DNA of 18,353 bases, from assembly GCA_002713555.1 (NCBI GenBank), contig PATG01000049.1, positions 23,843-42,195 on the forward strand, written 5' to 3'. How positions within the stretch are numbered: position 1 is the stretch's first letter; every line of letters starts with the position of its first letter. The translations under genes were made by a program, and so were the position numbers. Positions 1 to 7,185 of this stretch are shown here, one piece after another. Source of the DNA: Planctomycetaceae bacterium (GTDB lineage Bacteria; Planctomycetota; Planctomycetia; Pirellulales; Lacipirellulaceae). The notes under the pieces are model-generated. The model saw only the letters and a program-made list of their open reading frames with translations. It did not search any database and was not told the DNA's origin.

Positions 1-12
1 TATAATACACGC
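1..12 (+). promoter_or_regulatory. Candidate -10 box directly in front of the ApbE start
   Basis: The window opens with a perfect TATAAT at 1-6, and the ATG of the ApbE gene is at 13. If this is a real -10 element, transcription would start at about 12-14, on or next to the start codon, so the mRNA would be leaderless. No Shine-Dalgarno sequence fits in the 12 bases. The -35 region lies outside the window, so the call rests on one hexamer. Confidence 0.35.
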
Positions 13-1101
13 ATGGCACAGCCTCCTAATCATTCGCGACGAGATTTTTTGCAGGGCAGAGCGGCTGCGCATACTTTGGTTGACAAGGCCCAGGCATGGG
101 TAGAAACCACATCAGAGCTGCTTGGCTTAGAGGCCATGTCTGAAAAGGCTTTGCATGTACGTGCCAGCCGTCGCGCGATGGCGGCCGATTTTGTTGTGCA
201 ATATCATGAACAGGATCATGAGGTTGCTGATGCCATGATGTCTGCGTTCGATTTAATCGAACAGCTCGAAGCCCAGATGACTATCTATCGCAATGCGAGC
301 GAAATAATCGAGATCAACAAAAGTGCATTTGAAAAGCCAATGCCAGTCGAATCCGAGTTGTTTGCACTCCTGGAACTGGCCACGCAAATCAACCATGCGA
401 CGGACGGCGCTTTTGATATTACAAGCGGAAGCTTGTCACGTGTCTGGGGTTTCTTGCAACGCAAGGGTAGATTTCCGGCTGATGAGGAGATAGCTGCTGC
501 GCTTGCCAGGGTAGGTAGCAATAAGGTGCAACTCAATTCTGAGCATAAAACGATTCGTTTTCTAGAATCGGATGTCGAGATAAATCTCAATTCCATAGGC
601 AAAGGTTATGCTCTTGATCAGGCCAGTCGTCAGCTCGAGCAGCAAAATATTACAGATTATCTTTGGCACGGTGGTGGAAGCAGCGTGCTGGCCCGAGGAT
701 GCAATCGAGCAGACCGACATCAGGCCTGGACTTTAGGCTTACCGCATCCTCGAAATCCTGATCGAAGAATTGCAGAGTTTTATCTACGTGATCAAAGCCT
801 GGCAACCGCTGGTGGAGGAACACAGTTTTTTGAGCATGAGGGTCGACATTTGAGTCACATCATCGATCCTCGTACAGGCTGGCCCGTTGAGGGTGTCCTG
901 ACAGCCACAGTTATGGCCCCCACAGCAGCGGAGGCCGATGCCCTGGCAACCGCTTTTTTTGTCATGGGCACAAAGGCTGTTCAGTCCTACTGCGAAGCGC
1001 ACACGGATATCGGGGCCGTGCTGATTTGCCCTGGTAAAACATTCCAGAGCATTACAGTCCACGAGTTCGGCATGAAACCAGAGATCTGGACACGATTTTA
1101 G
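13..1101 (+). CDS. apbE: FAD:protein FMN transferase (ApbE family)
   Basis: ApbE enzymes split FAD and attach FMN to a Thr or Ser of target proteins, such as Na+-pumping or electron-transfer subunits outside the cytoplasm. Family motifs are visible in order: GAFDITSG (132-139), INLNSIGKGYALD (190-202), a Gly-rich HGGGSS (219-224), HIIDPRTG (282-289) and TAAEADALATAFF (304-316), which carries the Mg-binding acidic region. At 362 aa it is of usual length. The N-terminus has SRRDFLQG (8-15), like a twin-arginine signal, but it is followed by charged and helical residues (GRAAAHTLVDKAQAW) with no hydrophobic stretch or lipobox, so export is doubtful. The start is the ATG at 13, preceded by TATAAT and no SD. 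No partner flavoprotein is visible nearby; the next gene on the strand is a DedA protein 305 bp away. Family assignment is firm, target unknown. Confidence 0.93.
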   Translation: MAQPPNHSRRDFLQGRAAAHTLVDKAQAWVETTSELLGLEAMSEKALHVRASRRAMAADFVVQYHEQDHEVADAMMSAFDLIEQLEAQMTIYRNASEIIEINKSAFEKPMPVESELFALLELATQINHATDGAFDITSGSLSRVWGFLQRKGRFPADEEIAAALARVGSNKVQLNSEHKTIRFLESDVEINLNSIGKGYALDQASRQLEQQNITDYLWHGGGSSVLARGCNRADRHQAWTLGLPHPRNPDRRIAEFYLRDQSLATAGGGTQFFEHEGRHLSHIIDPRTGWPVEGVLTATVMAPTAAEADALATAFFVMGTKAVQSYCEAHTDIGAVLICPGKTFQSITVHEFGMKPEIWTRF

Positions 1102-1406
1102 CCCAAATCATTCATCTGCCCTTTACTGTGGTGGCAGCAGAGTTTGCAACCTGGTGATTTTCGCTGGCAGCATGACGTGTTGTTTGGTGTTCTTGAGCGC
1201 GTTCGAATACCTCTCCGGCAGTTATTTGGTAGATTGCTTGTGATGCAATGGGGGGCTAATTGTCCCAAATGTAATGCAATCGCTAATATCCATTTGAATG
1301 AAAGACGGGTAAATTGGCAGAACCGGAGCGACGAAGATTACGATAGGGGCATCTAGCACCGATCTCGTGATATCCGGAAGCGCTGCAATCTGATGAGGCC
1401 ATAGTT
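1102..1406 (+). other. Intergenic region, no convincing gene
   Basis: A gap of about 305 bp between the ApbE and DedA genes. It holds a 70-codon TTG-initiated frame (1144-1356) with no SD, no recognisable motif apart from a lone CPKC, and no family resemblance I can see. No tRNA-like fold or terminator hairpin was found by eye. It may hold the DedA promoter. Confidence 0.4.
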
Positions 1407-2072
1407 TTGGATTTCCTGCTTGAAAATAGCAACTACCTGGGCATCTTTGTGTTTTTGGTGCTAACGGGTTGTGGTATGCCTATTCCCGAGGAGGTTCCGA
1501 TTATCCTGGCAGGTGTGTTGAGTTCTCAGGGAAGGCTCGAACCGGAATGGGCATTCGCATCTTGTTTGTCCGGAGCGCTCGTTGGGGATGCTGTGATGTA
1601 TTCGATTGGCTATCATTTTGGGCACAATTTGCTGGCCAAGCACCCCAAAATAGGCAAATACATAGGGGCACAGAACGAGGAACGATTTGAAGATGCCCTA
1701 ATGCGCCATGGGTTTAAGGTGATGCTTATGGCTCGTTTTATGGTAGGCGTTCGCGGCCCTGTTTATCTGGCAGCGGGTGTCGTCAGAATGCCATTTCGCC
1801 GCTTTCTACTTTGGGATTTGACTTGTGCCTCGCTTGTTGTGGGAACGTTCTTTGGAGTTTCTTATCTCTACGGCGAAGAAATCACGAGCATTCTTGTCGA
1901 TGCAGAAAAAACTTTCACACTGATTGTCTTGGCAGTCGCGCTAGGCTGCTTATTGTGGTGGCTGCGCCGGAGGCGCAAACCTCTGCTTGAGAAAGTAGCC
2001 GATATTGGAGCCGAAGAGGGCCCCCTCACCAGCACAAGCGAGAAAACGGGCGAACTAGAAGAAACTTCTTAG
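1407..2072 (+). CDS. DedA/VTT-family integral membrane protein
   Basis: DedA (SNARE-associated) proteins are inner-membrane proteins implicated in flipping undecaprenyl phosphate or phospholipids and in keeping proton-motive force and envelope integrity. The sequence shows the usual pieces: an N-terminal hydrophobic segment (about 10-22), the re-entrant motif MPIPEEVPIILAG (24-36) with its Glu pair, GDAVMYSIGYHFG (60-72), the signature ARFMVGVRGPVYLAAG (109-124), a hydrophobic stretch at 132-154 and a last membrane helix at 170-186 followed by RRRRK. The hydrophilic tail (about 187-221) is Glu/Thr/Ser-rich. The 221-aa length is normal. The start is a TTG at 1407 with a weak TGAGG 8 nt upstream; no in-frame ATG precedes the first helix. 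The specific substrate cannot be told. Confidence 0.9.
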   Translation: MDFLLENSNYLGIFVFLVLTGCGMPIPEEVPIILAGVLSSQGRLEPEWAFASCLSGALVGDAVMYSIGYHFGHNLLAKHPKIGKYIGAQNEERFEDALMRHGFKVMLMARFMVGVRGPVYLAAGVVRMPFRRFLLWDLTCASLVVGTFFGVSYLYGEEITSILVDAEKTFTLIVLAVALGCLLWWLRRRRKPLLEKVADIGAEEGPLTSTSEKTGELEETS

Positions 2073-2179
2073 TTCCACCACCAAAGTTCCTGCTCCGCAT
2101 TTTGTGTGGGGACCGTTACTTGTGGCTGGATTGTGTTTTTGGTGTTTTCAATTTTTTCTAATTGTTGTCAGTGATGAAG

Positions 2180-2782
2180 TCAGTCAATCCATACGCCTCC
2201 ACTGATCCCCGCCACGAGGTATTTGCGATTTAGAATGCGATGGTTCACTACGGTTTCTACCGTTGTTGGAATGTCAATTCTAGGAAGGCCTAAGGCGTTC
2301 CGGTCCGCAAACCATGTACCATGCCAGCCAACTTGTTCCCGAAGCCCTTCTTGCTCGACTAAACTAAGTATCAGAGCGATATCGAACAGGTTGCGAAGTT
2401 CTTCGTAGATGGGGTAGCGTTTAGCAATCTCTTCAAAATGCGCTGTAAAAGAATCAGCGAATTGCTTATTCAGTTCGTCTGATGGTCTGGTGTGGATTCG
2501 CTTTCCTTGTGCTGCAAGTATTTCGTTTTCGCTTAAGACCTGGACACCTTGGCCTCGAAGACTGTAGAAGTCCCGTGCAGGTGTGACACCGACGGGTTCG
2601 TATTGCATGGAGAACCACCATCGCAAGATACTCATTGGGGGTGGGCTGCCATCAGCCAGAATTTGGACGGTTTCTAGATAACTAGGCATGCCATCGATAC
2701 CATCAACAATGCCCATACCTATGAGTTTTATGTGGTAATCGGCAAAGAGTAGAACTTGTGCGGCATGAGAATGGGCCGACAT
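2180..2782 (-). CDS. DUF1598 protein, C-terminal part (downstream of in-frame TGA)
   Basis: This is the second half of a DUF1598 protein, a planctomycete family of unknown function. Its ATG (2782-2780) directly follows the TGA (2785-2783) that ends the first half, and it is in the SAME reading frame. Conserved-looking family blocks are AQVLLFADYHIKLIGMG (8-24), the Pro-rich SPPPMSILRWWF stretch with its RWW core, and RYPIYEELRNLFDIALI. The carboxyl end stops at SGGVWID, near where, as I recall the family, a Gly-rich SGGV block is followed by more residues, so it may also be short there. No SD precedes this ATG. If it is made at all, it would be by termination-reinitiation at TGA-ATG or by readthrough; on its own it has no signal peptide. 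The stop at 2180-2182 is also TGA. Confidence 0.7.
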   Translation of the reverse strand: MSAHSHAAQVLLFADYHIKLIGMGIVDGIDGMPSYLETVQILADGSPPPMSILRWWFSMQYEPVGVTPARDFYSLRGQGVQVLSENEILAAQGKRIHTRPSDELNKQFADSFTAHFEEIAKRYPIYEELRNLFDIALILSLVEQEGLREQVGWHGTWFADRNALGLPRIDIPTTVETVVNHRILNRKYLVAGISGGVWID

Positions 2783-2785
2783 TCA
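2783..2785 (-). other. In-frame TGA interrupting the DUF1598 gene
   Basis: On the minus strand the codons read CAA TTT TTT TGA ATG TCG GCC. The TGA sits where, from memory of the family, a conserved Gly follows a GPQQ(I/V)xxF-like stretch (here GKQQVQFF). A single G-to-T change (GGA to TGA) would explain it. The frame is open on both sides, so this is not a frameshift, although a run of seven T precedes it. Confidence 0.85.
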
Positions 2786-3622
2786 AAAAAATTGAACCTG
2801 TTGTTTGCCCAAGCAAGTGCGCAGGTCTTGCAGCCATTGTTGATGGCGATTGGGATCAAGAGGTTTGTCACCGTTTGCTTGCAAAAACCTTTGTGTTTCG
2901 CCAAGTGCTTCTTGGCGAGGTATGATCGAACAACCAAATGCAGGATTTAGATTTTGCTGCTTGCGTCTCCAGAGTGTGAGCAGATCATCCAATCGGAACA
3001 CAGGAAGACCGCTTTCTAGGCTGACTATGATCCCAACAGGACGAGTGTGCCAATCATCGGCAGGGCCGGCCAGAATCAGATCACCCGATTCCGGGGAGAT
3101 GAACAGATACTCAATACGTTCAAGTCCCGCCAAAGTGAGCATTTCAGGAGCCAAAGGTTGGCGAGCCAACTGACGCTTACGTATGGCGGTTTCTAATCGT
3201 GGCAGAGAGATATATCTCAAATCCGAGGAATCACGGACATGGGACTTTTTATTCTTGGGCAGCGTATTGAGCGGCTTTTTTAATGCGGAACTTTGATTAG
3301 AAATCATCTTGAAACGAAGTGTCCCCACAGCATCTGCATAAACACCGTTTATGGCAAACGGAAGAATTTCACCTTCGCCAGTTCCATTTTCCAGCCACGT
3401 ATCAACGGCTACTGTCGATTGGATCAAATCAATCAGACTATCGAAGTCGGCTTGCGCGGATCCACCTTGTTGCCCCTTAGAAGAACCCTTCATGCTCGCG
3501 ATCGGTGTGCTGCCTGGGTTACTCTCAATGTTGGCAGGTTGCTGTTGGGCGAAGCCTCGGTTGGTCAGGCATGCCTGGCATAGCAACAGGGAGCAAATCA
3601 GGGCCTTTTTGTTTGACGACAT
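2783..3622 (-). CDS. DUF1598 protein, N-terminal part, secreted
   Basis: The first half of a DUF1598 family protein (function unknown, seen mainly in planctomycetes). I place the start at ATG 3622; a TTG four codons upstream (3634) is possible. Residues 1-25 form a signal peptide (SSNKK, then a hydrophobic ICSLLLCQACL stretch, then FAQ as a cleavage site), so the product is exported. Family blocks follow: NGVYADAVGTLRF, RYISLPRLETAIRKRQL, PEMLTLAGLERIEYLFI, SGDLILAGPADDW and LDDLLTLWRR. Translation ends at TGA after GKQQVQFF, in the middle of the domain, and the rest of the domain continues in frame (2180-2782). No SD is evident. It is either a recent pseudogene, a two-polypeptide version of the protein, a readthrough case or a sequence error. 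Other genes here stop with TGA, so a changed genetic code is not supported. Confidence 0.75.
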   Translation of the reverse strand: MSSNKKALICSLLLCQACLTNRGFAQQQPANIESNPGSTPIASMKGSSKGQQGGSAQADFDSLIDLIQSTVAVDTWLENGTGEGEILPFAINGVYADAVGTLRFKMISNQSSALKKPLNTLPKNKKSHVRDSSDLRYISLPRLETAIRKRQLARQPLAPEMLTLAGLERIEYLFISPESGDLILAGPADDWHTRPVGIIVSLESGLPVFRLDDLLTLWRRKQQNLNPAFGCSIIPRQEALGETQRFLQANGDKPLDPNRHQQWLQDLRTCLGKQQVQFF

Positions 3623-3634
3623 TTTAGCAAGCAA

Positions 3635-3918
3635 GCGGCTGAGCTAATAAGAACGGCCCAGCAGATAGACTCTCAGCAACCGATGAAAATTGTTTATTCT
3701 CGACATGCCAGGACTCAAACGGCTGTTCCAGGAGTAGAAGGTTTTGGTATCGCTAATTCTTTCTCCTCATACTGGATTCTCCCGCAATCGTTTACTGATG
3801 TCTAAAACTGGTTACAAAACTACACAGTTCAGCTCGGTAGAAAGTCTATTATTACCGTGTTTTTTAAATCGCGGGAGGACCGGTCCATGTGGCTTGACCC
3901 CAAATGAAATCCCTGAAT
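3635..3918. other. Intergenic region upstream of the DUF1598 gene
   Basis: About 285 bp that should hold the minus-strand promoter of the DUF1598 gene; no clear -35/-10 pair was picked out. On the plus strand GGGAGG (3873-3878) sits 8 nt before ATG TGG CTT GAC CCC AAA TGA (3887-3907), a six-codon frame just before the hairpin at 3925-3952. This may be chance. GGACCGGTCC (3877-3886) is a perfect 10-bp palindrome. Confidence 0.35.
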
Positions 3919-3956
3919 AAAAAAACGGCCCCCAGCAGATGCTGGAGACCGTTTTG
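3919..3956 (-). terminator. Rho-independent terminator of the Cys-rich protein gene
   Basis: On the minus strand ACGGTCTCCAGCA, a TC loop, then TGCTGGGGGCCGT form a 13-bp stem (two G-T wobbles) followed by seven or more T. It lies about 45 bp past the stop of the Cys-rich gene at 4002. Read on the plus strand the same hairpin is followed by TTTTGGTTTT, so it could work weakly in both directions. Confidence 0.85.
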
Positions 3957-4001
3957 GTTTTAAATCTTTCGAGGTACAACCTCGACTGCTTGCTATTTCA
4001 A

Positions 4002-4559
4002 TTAGCCAGCACATCCGCAGCTTGGTTCCTCAGCGCAACCACAGCTTGGCTCACAGCAAGAATCTGCACAACCGCAGCTTGCTTCGACGCAGCACTTCAT
4101 AGCAGCGATACGAGCACGCACCTTGGCCAGGCAACCCTGACGCTTCTCCTTGCAGCAAGGATCGCAGCAGCTGTCGGCACATCCGCAGCTTGGTTCCTCA
4201 GCGGAACCACAGCTTGGCTCACAGCAAGAATCTGCACAACCGCAGCTTGCTTCGTCGCAGCACTTCTTAGCAGCGAGACGAGCACGCAACTTGGCCAGGC
4301 AACCCTGACGCTTCTCCTTGCAGCAAGGATCGCAGCAGCTGTCGGCACATCCGCAGCTTGGCTCCTCGGCACATCCACAGCTTGGCTCAGAGCTGCAGTC
4401 ATCGGCACAGCCACAGCTGGGCTCACAACAATCGGAAGCACAGCCACAGCTGGGCTCACAGTCACATCCGAGTATACCGAAGAATGCGTTTGCATTCGTG
4501 GCACTGCTCAATGCGACTACGACAGCAAAAGCTGTCGAAAGTACAAATTGGTTTCTCAT
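4002..4559 (-). CDS. Secreted cysteine-rich repeat protein
   Basis: No known function. The start is ATG 4559, chosen because AAAGGAG (4574-4568) sits 8 nt upstream and because this Met begins a textbook signal peptide (MRNQF, a hydrophobic run AFAVVVAL, then NANA before FFG). The product is 185 aa, about 160 after cleavage, with 42 Cys (about 26%). It is built of EPSCGCA-like units alternating with SCCDPCCKEKRQGC and a basic helix (LAKLRARLAAKKCC). The last part is a tandem duplication of 56 aa. Cys pairs, Glu and Asp suggest disulfide cross-linking or metal binding outside the cytoplasm, perhaps as a wall or surface component in a peptidoglycan-poor envelope; that is inference. Similar Cys-rich secreted proteins exist in planctomycetes as I recall. 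It is monocistronic: a terminator follows. Larger frames on both strands here are shadows of the repeat. Confidence 0.85.
   Translation of the reverse strand: MRNQFVLSTAFAVVVALSSATNANAFFGILGCDCEPSCGCASDCCEPSCGCADDCSSEPSCGCAEEPSCGCADSCCDPCCKEKRQGCLAKLRARLAAKKCCDEASCGCADSCCEPSCGSAEEPSCGCADSCCDPCCKEKRQGCLAKVRARIAAMKCCVEASCGCADSCCEPSCGCAEEPSCGCAG
4010..4345 (-). repeat. 168-bp tandem duplication inside the Cys-rich gene
   Basis: Two copies, about 4010-4177 and 4178-4345, each coding 56 aa, with exactly 168 bp period (for example CAGCTTGGTTCCTCAGCG at 4018 and 4186). By eye they differ at only five bases, and each difference changes the amino acid (Cys/Ser, Val/Asp, Met/Lys, Ile/Leu, Val/Leu). 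More diverged shorter EPSCGCA units continue to about 4470. Confidence 0.9.
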
Positions 4560-5068
4560 TGGGAAGGCTCCTTTAAAGGGGGGGAAACACTGTTGCCGCT
4601 GTTTTAGGTTGAAGTGGCTCGCCCGCACATAAATTTTGTTGAGTGCCGGTACGAAACCCTTCTTCATCAACCCTGGTGAGCGGCTAACGCTCCATTGGTT
4701 ACCAGTGGCTATCGACGACTTAGAGAGGAGACCTTGACGAGATTCGACAAATTGCTAAGCCAGTTGAGTCTGTGGAGTCCACGTGTTTCGTTCGTAGCGG
4801 TTGCGCCAGTTTCTGGTCTATGAGAGGGCGGAAATACGGAGAATTCTCAGACTCAATGACACGTGCTGTGGATCGCAAATAGTTTTTTTCTGGACCGCAT
4901 ATTGATTGGCCAGCGGGTCTCTAGGTTGGGGTAATACTGGTTGTAAGAAGTGTAAAGATTAGTACTGTCTGGCCCACGGGCTGGGCCAGACTGACTAAAT
5001 CTTCGGACCTGCAAATCTCTGGCGGCGCCAATGCCGCTTCCGCGGGTTGCTGGTGACTCATCCAGGAT
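4560..5068. other. Long intergenic region upstream of the Cys-rich gene
   Basis: About 500 bp with no credible gene. It should hold the minus-strand promoter of the Cys-rich gene; I found no clear -35/-10 pair. Contents: the SD at 4568-4574, a 17-bp near-palindrome CCATTGGTTACCAGTGG (4692-4708, one mismatch), GTGGAGTCCAC (4772-4782) and the hairpin at 4967-4991. Confidence 0.5.
4967..4991. repeat. Perfect inverted repeat (hairpin)
   Basis: GTCTGGCCCA, a five-base loop CGGGC, then TGGGCCAGAC: a perfect 10-bp GC-rich stem. It lies about 80 bp past the stop of the lipoprotein gene (5069, minus strand) but no T-run follows on either side, so it is either an atypical terminator/3' stabiliser or a protein-binding site. 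Confidence 0.6.
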
Positions 5069-7027
5069 TTAGAGTTGGACCAACCAGGCAGTGAGATGTT
5101 GATCGGTAGAAATCAGCAAGAGTGTCCCGTCTGGAACGGTGCCCATGGCAACACCTGTTATGAGTTGGTCGTAATCAAAACGATCAACGAGATGGCCTTC
5201 ATGATCCAGCCAGTGTAAGGAGCCATTGGCCGCACATAGGAGCCATCCCAGCGTGCCATCTGGAAAATCAGCCCTTTGAATGCGTGGCGCCTGTGTGACA
5301 TACTCGCCGGGCGGCAATGGATATTCCCACTGCTTCAAGCCGTCTTCTGAAAAACCGACTGCGCTGTACCAGCCTGAAGACTTGATTGCCAAACCGCAAT
5401 GTGAGTCCTTTTTGGGGTTCCTTGCCACCGCCATTAGGGCCTGATCCTCAATATACAACTCATGCGAGGTTTTTCCCTCTGCCGTGAGCACTAAAATTGT
5501 GCCACGTGTACTCGTGCACCAGATTGTGGTTTCGCCTTTGATGTCAGGTGGCCCAGAAGTAATTTGCAGCACATGATCCATGCTGCGATTGGCCCAAAGT
5601 CGACGTCCGTCGAAAGTTCCCCCTTGAATACCCAGGCCACCCCAATAGCCTACCAAAAAGGTAGGATTGTTTTTTTCGGCACGATCTCCCAGATAAACAT
5701 CTCCAATGCCCGAATGCTTCTTCTCCGGGAAGGTTAGGATGTTTTGCCAGGATTCATCAAATAGGTAGACCTGTTGCCAGCCCACCCCACTAGCCAGGTA
5801 CCAAGGCTGCCCTTGGCTGTCGACCGAAGTACGCAAGATCCCACCCTTTTGGACCTCGTGGATTGGTAATTCGTGGCGGTCTACCAAATTTCCCTGGATA
5901 TCGAATTCTACGATGGACTGTCCCCCATCAAGAACCAGTATCTGATTTGCATTATTCACCAGCAAGACATTGCCCGGCTGTGAAACTACACGGGATGAAG
6001 TCTGCCAAAGTTGTTCGAGTTTCCAAAGTTTGGGTAGTTTTTCCGGGCCAGCTTGCGGGCGAGAAAACTCAATATTGAGTATCGAATCCTTGATCGTCGC
6101 TGCAGAAATTGCTCGTTCGTACTCAGCAACAAGTCGACGATGTTCTGTCAGAGTTTCGGTATCGGCGTTTTCTGGAACCTCAGGAGGTGGGGCAATAAAT
6201 CGACGCACCCGACGTCCACCCGTGGGGACTGCCAATTCAAAGGAACTCGCATCCATAGTGGAATCCAAGGTGATATTTCGAAAATCAATCCAAATCGAAA
6301 ACTTCAAAAAACGATCTTCGGCATCTAGGATGTCGGATTGATTATCGATAGGAATTTCCATCCTGCGCAGAATACAATCATCTTTTGAGATCCATAATAC
6401 GCGATTTCCTTCAGGGCTCTTAGATTGCACTCGGTAGCAAGTGTTGCCGTCCAGTTCTTTTTCACGCAATAGCTTATGTTGGCTACTATTCGAGAAAATA
6501 GGTTGCTCAGGATCCTCAGTAAGGAGCATTGCCAATTGTGGCAAGATGTTTTCCAAGGATACTTGTAAAAGATCCGCTCGAAGAGCGGGTTCAGGAAGAA
6601 AATTTTCGGTTGTCAGGGTTTCAGGAGCGATAGTCTCGTGTATTTGCAAAGGGACCTCATTGGCAAAACTGCGCACTATTTCACCATTGCAGGCAATCTT
6701 ATACACGGTCTTCTCCGAAAGACCTTCCACTGCACCCGAGTACAATATCGAGAGCTTATTGGGCCGTTCAAAGGCTATCGACAGATCCTGGTAAGGGAAT
6801 TCGTTTTCAACACCTTTCGTCCGTTCTACGGAACTTGCAATCACGGTTGAATTATCGACATAGGATTTTGCATTTCGGTAGACCGTACGCATTTGGCTCA
6901 AGACTTCTTTGGCTGCCTTGTTGCTGATATTTTCGGTCGGCTTTGGCGTGGGAGATTTACTAGTGCAACCAGCCAGGATTGCAAGAACTGGCAGAAGACT
7001 TGCAATTTGAATGCGGTAGATCGGCAT
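5069..7027 (-). CDS. Lipoprotein with LolA-like and beta-propeller-like regions
   Basis: The start is set at ATG 7027, the Met of a lipoprotein signal peptide (MPIYRIQIAS, hydrophobic LLPVLAI, lipobox LAGC with Cys21); an upstream frame to 7108 has no signal logic. The 652-aa product is thus membrane-anchored and exported. Residues about 45-290 look like a LolA/DUF2092-type domain: FERPNKLSILYSG, a Cys-containing KIACNGE strand, LDGNTCYRVQSKSPEGNRVLWI, then SSFELAVPTGGRRVRRF. Residues about 340-652 are repeats with Trp/Gly/Asp-rich strands (VLDGGQSIVEFDIQGNLVD, SGIGDVYLGD, SLHWLDHEGHLVDRF), resembling a beta-propeller of the PQQ/NHL sort. I recognise the architecture but not a function; it may sense or carry lipid-like or polymer ligands. 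It is divergent from the DUF2088 gene. Family call moderate, domain borders approximate. Confidence 0.75.
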   Translation of the reverse strand: MPIYRIQIASLLPVLAILAGCTSKSPTPKPTENISNKAAKEVLSQMRTVYRNAKSYVDNSTVIASSVERTKGVENEFPYQDLSIAFERPNKLSILYSGAVEGLSEKTVYKIACNGEIVRSFANEVPLQIHETIAPETLTTENFLPEPALRADLLQVSLENILPQLAMLLTEDPEQPIFSNSSQHKLLREKELDGNTCYRVQSKSPEGNRVLWISKDDCILRRMEIPIDNQSDILDAEDRFLKFSIWIDFRNITLDSTMDASSFELAVPTGGRRVRRFIAPPPEVPENADTETLTEHRRLVAEYERAISAATIKDSILNIEFSRPQAGPEKLPKLWKLEQLWQTSSRVVSQPGNVLLVNNANQILVLDGGQSIVEFDIQGNLVDRHELPIHEVQKGGILRTSVDSQGQPWYLASGVGWQQVYLFDESWQNILTFPEKKHSGIGDVYLGDRAEKNNPTFLVGYWGGLGIQGGTFDGRRLWANRSMDHVLQITSGPPDIKGETTIWCTSTRGTILVLTAEGKTSHELYIEDQALMAVARNPKKDSHCGLAIKSSGWYSAVGFSEDGLKQWEYPLPPGEYVTQAPRIQRADFPDGTLGWLLCAANGSLHWLDHEGHLVDRFDYDQLITGVAMGTVPDGTLLLISTDQHLTAWLVQL

Positions 7028-7140
7028 AATTCGGATTTGGCAAAAAAACAAAAATGCGTTGGGCAAGGCCACTTGACCAAAAGGCCTGACACTGCGCCAA
7101 TGAGGCATGATTTCTCAAACTACCACACCCCTTACCCTCT

Positions 7141-7169
7141 AGCAAAGCCCAGCCTGGTGCTGCTTTGCT
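7141..7169. promoter_or_regulatory. Hairpin just upstream of the DUF2088 gene
   Basis: Perfect 8-bp arms AGCAAAGC (7141-7148) and GCTTTGCT (7162-7169), with a further AGC/GCT pairing inside after a two-base bulge and a CTGGT loop. It lies in the 158-bp divergent gap between the lipoprotein gene (start 7027, minus) and the GTG at 7186, and it covers the alternative TTG start at 7165. It could be an operator for the divergent pair or an RNA hairpin in the leader. Confidence 0.5.
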
Positions 7170-7185
7170 CAACCGGAATACAATT

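Noticed and set aside
1144..1356. 70-codon frame between the ApbE and DedA genes
   Set aside because: TTG start with no SD, no family match and no composition typical of neighbours.
2180..3622. Recoded genetic code (TGA as Gly) to explain the DUF1598 stop
   Set aside because: The Nudix gene, the M50-like gene and the gene at 9450 all end at TGA where their proteins should end, so TGA is a working stop here.
4010..4470. CRISPR-like or satellite array
   Set aside because: The repeat period is 168 bp and keeps a coding frame with a signal peptide and SD; there are no unique spacers.
3939..4607. Plus-strand and alternative minus-strand frames across the Cys-rich gene with Ala/Thr repeats
   Set aside because: Their repeats are produced by the 168-bp repeat of the real gene read in other frames; they have no SD and no signal peptide logic.
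4967..4991. Rho-independent terminator of the lipoprotein gene
   Set aside because: The hairpin is perfect but no T-run follows on the minus strand, so it is reported as an inverted repeat only.
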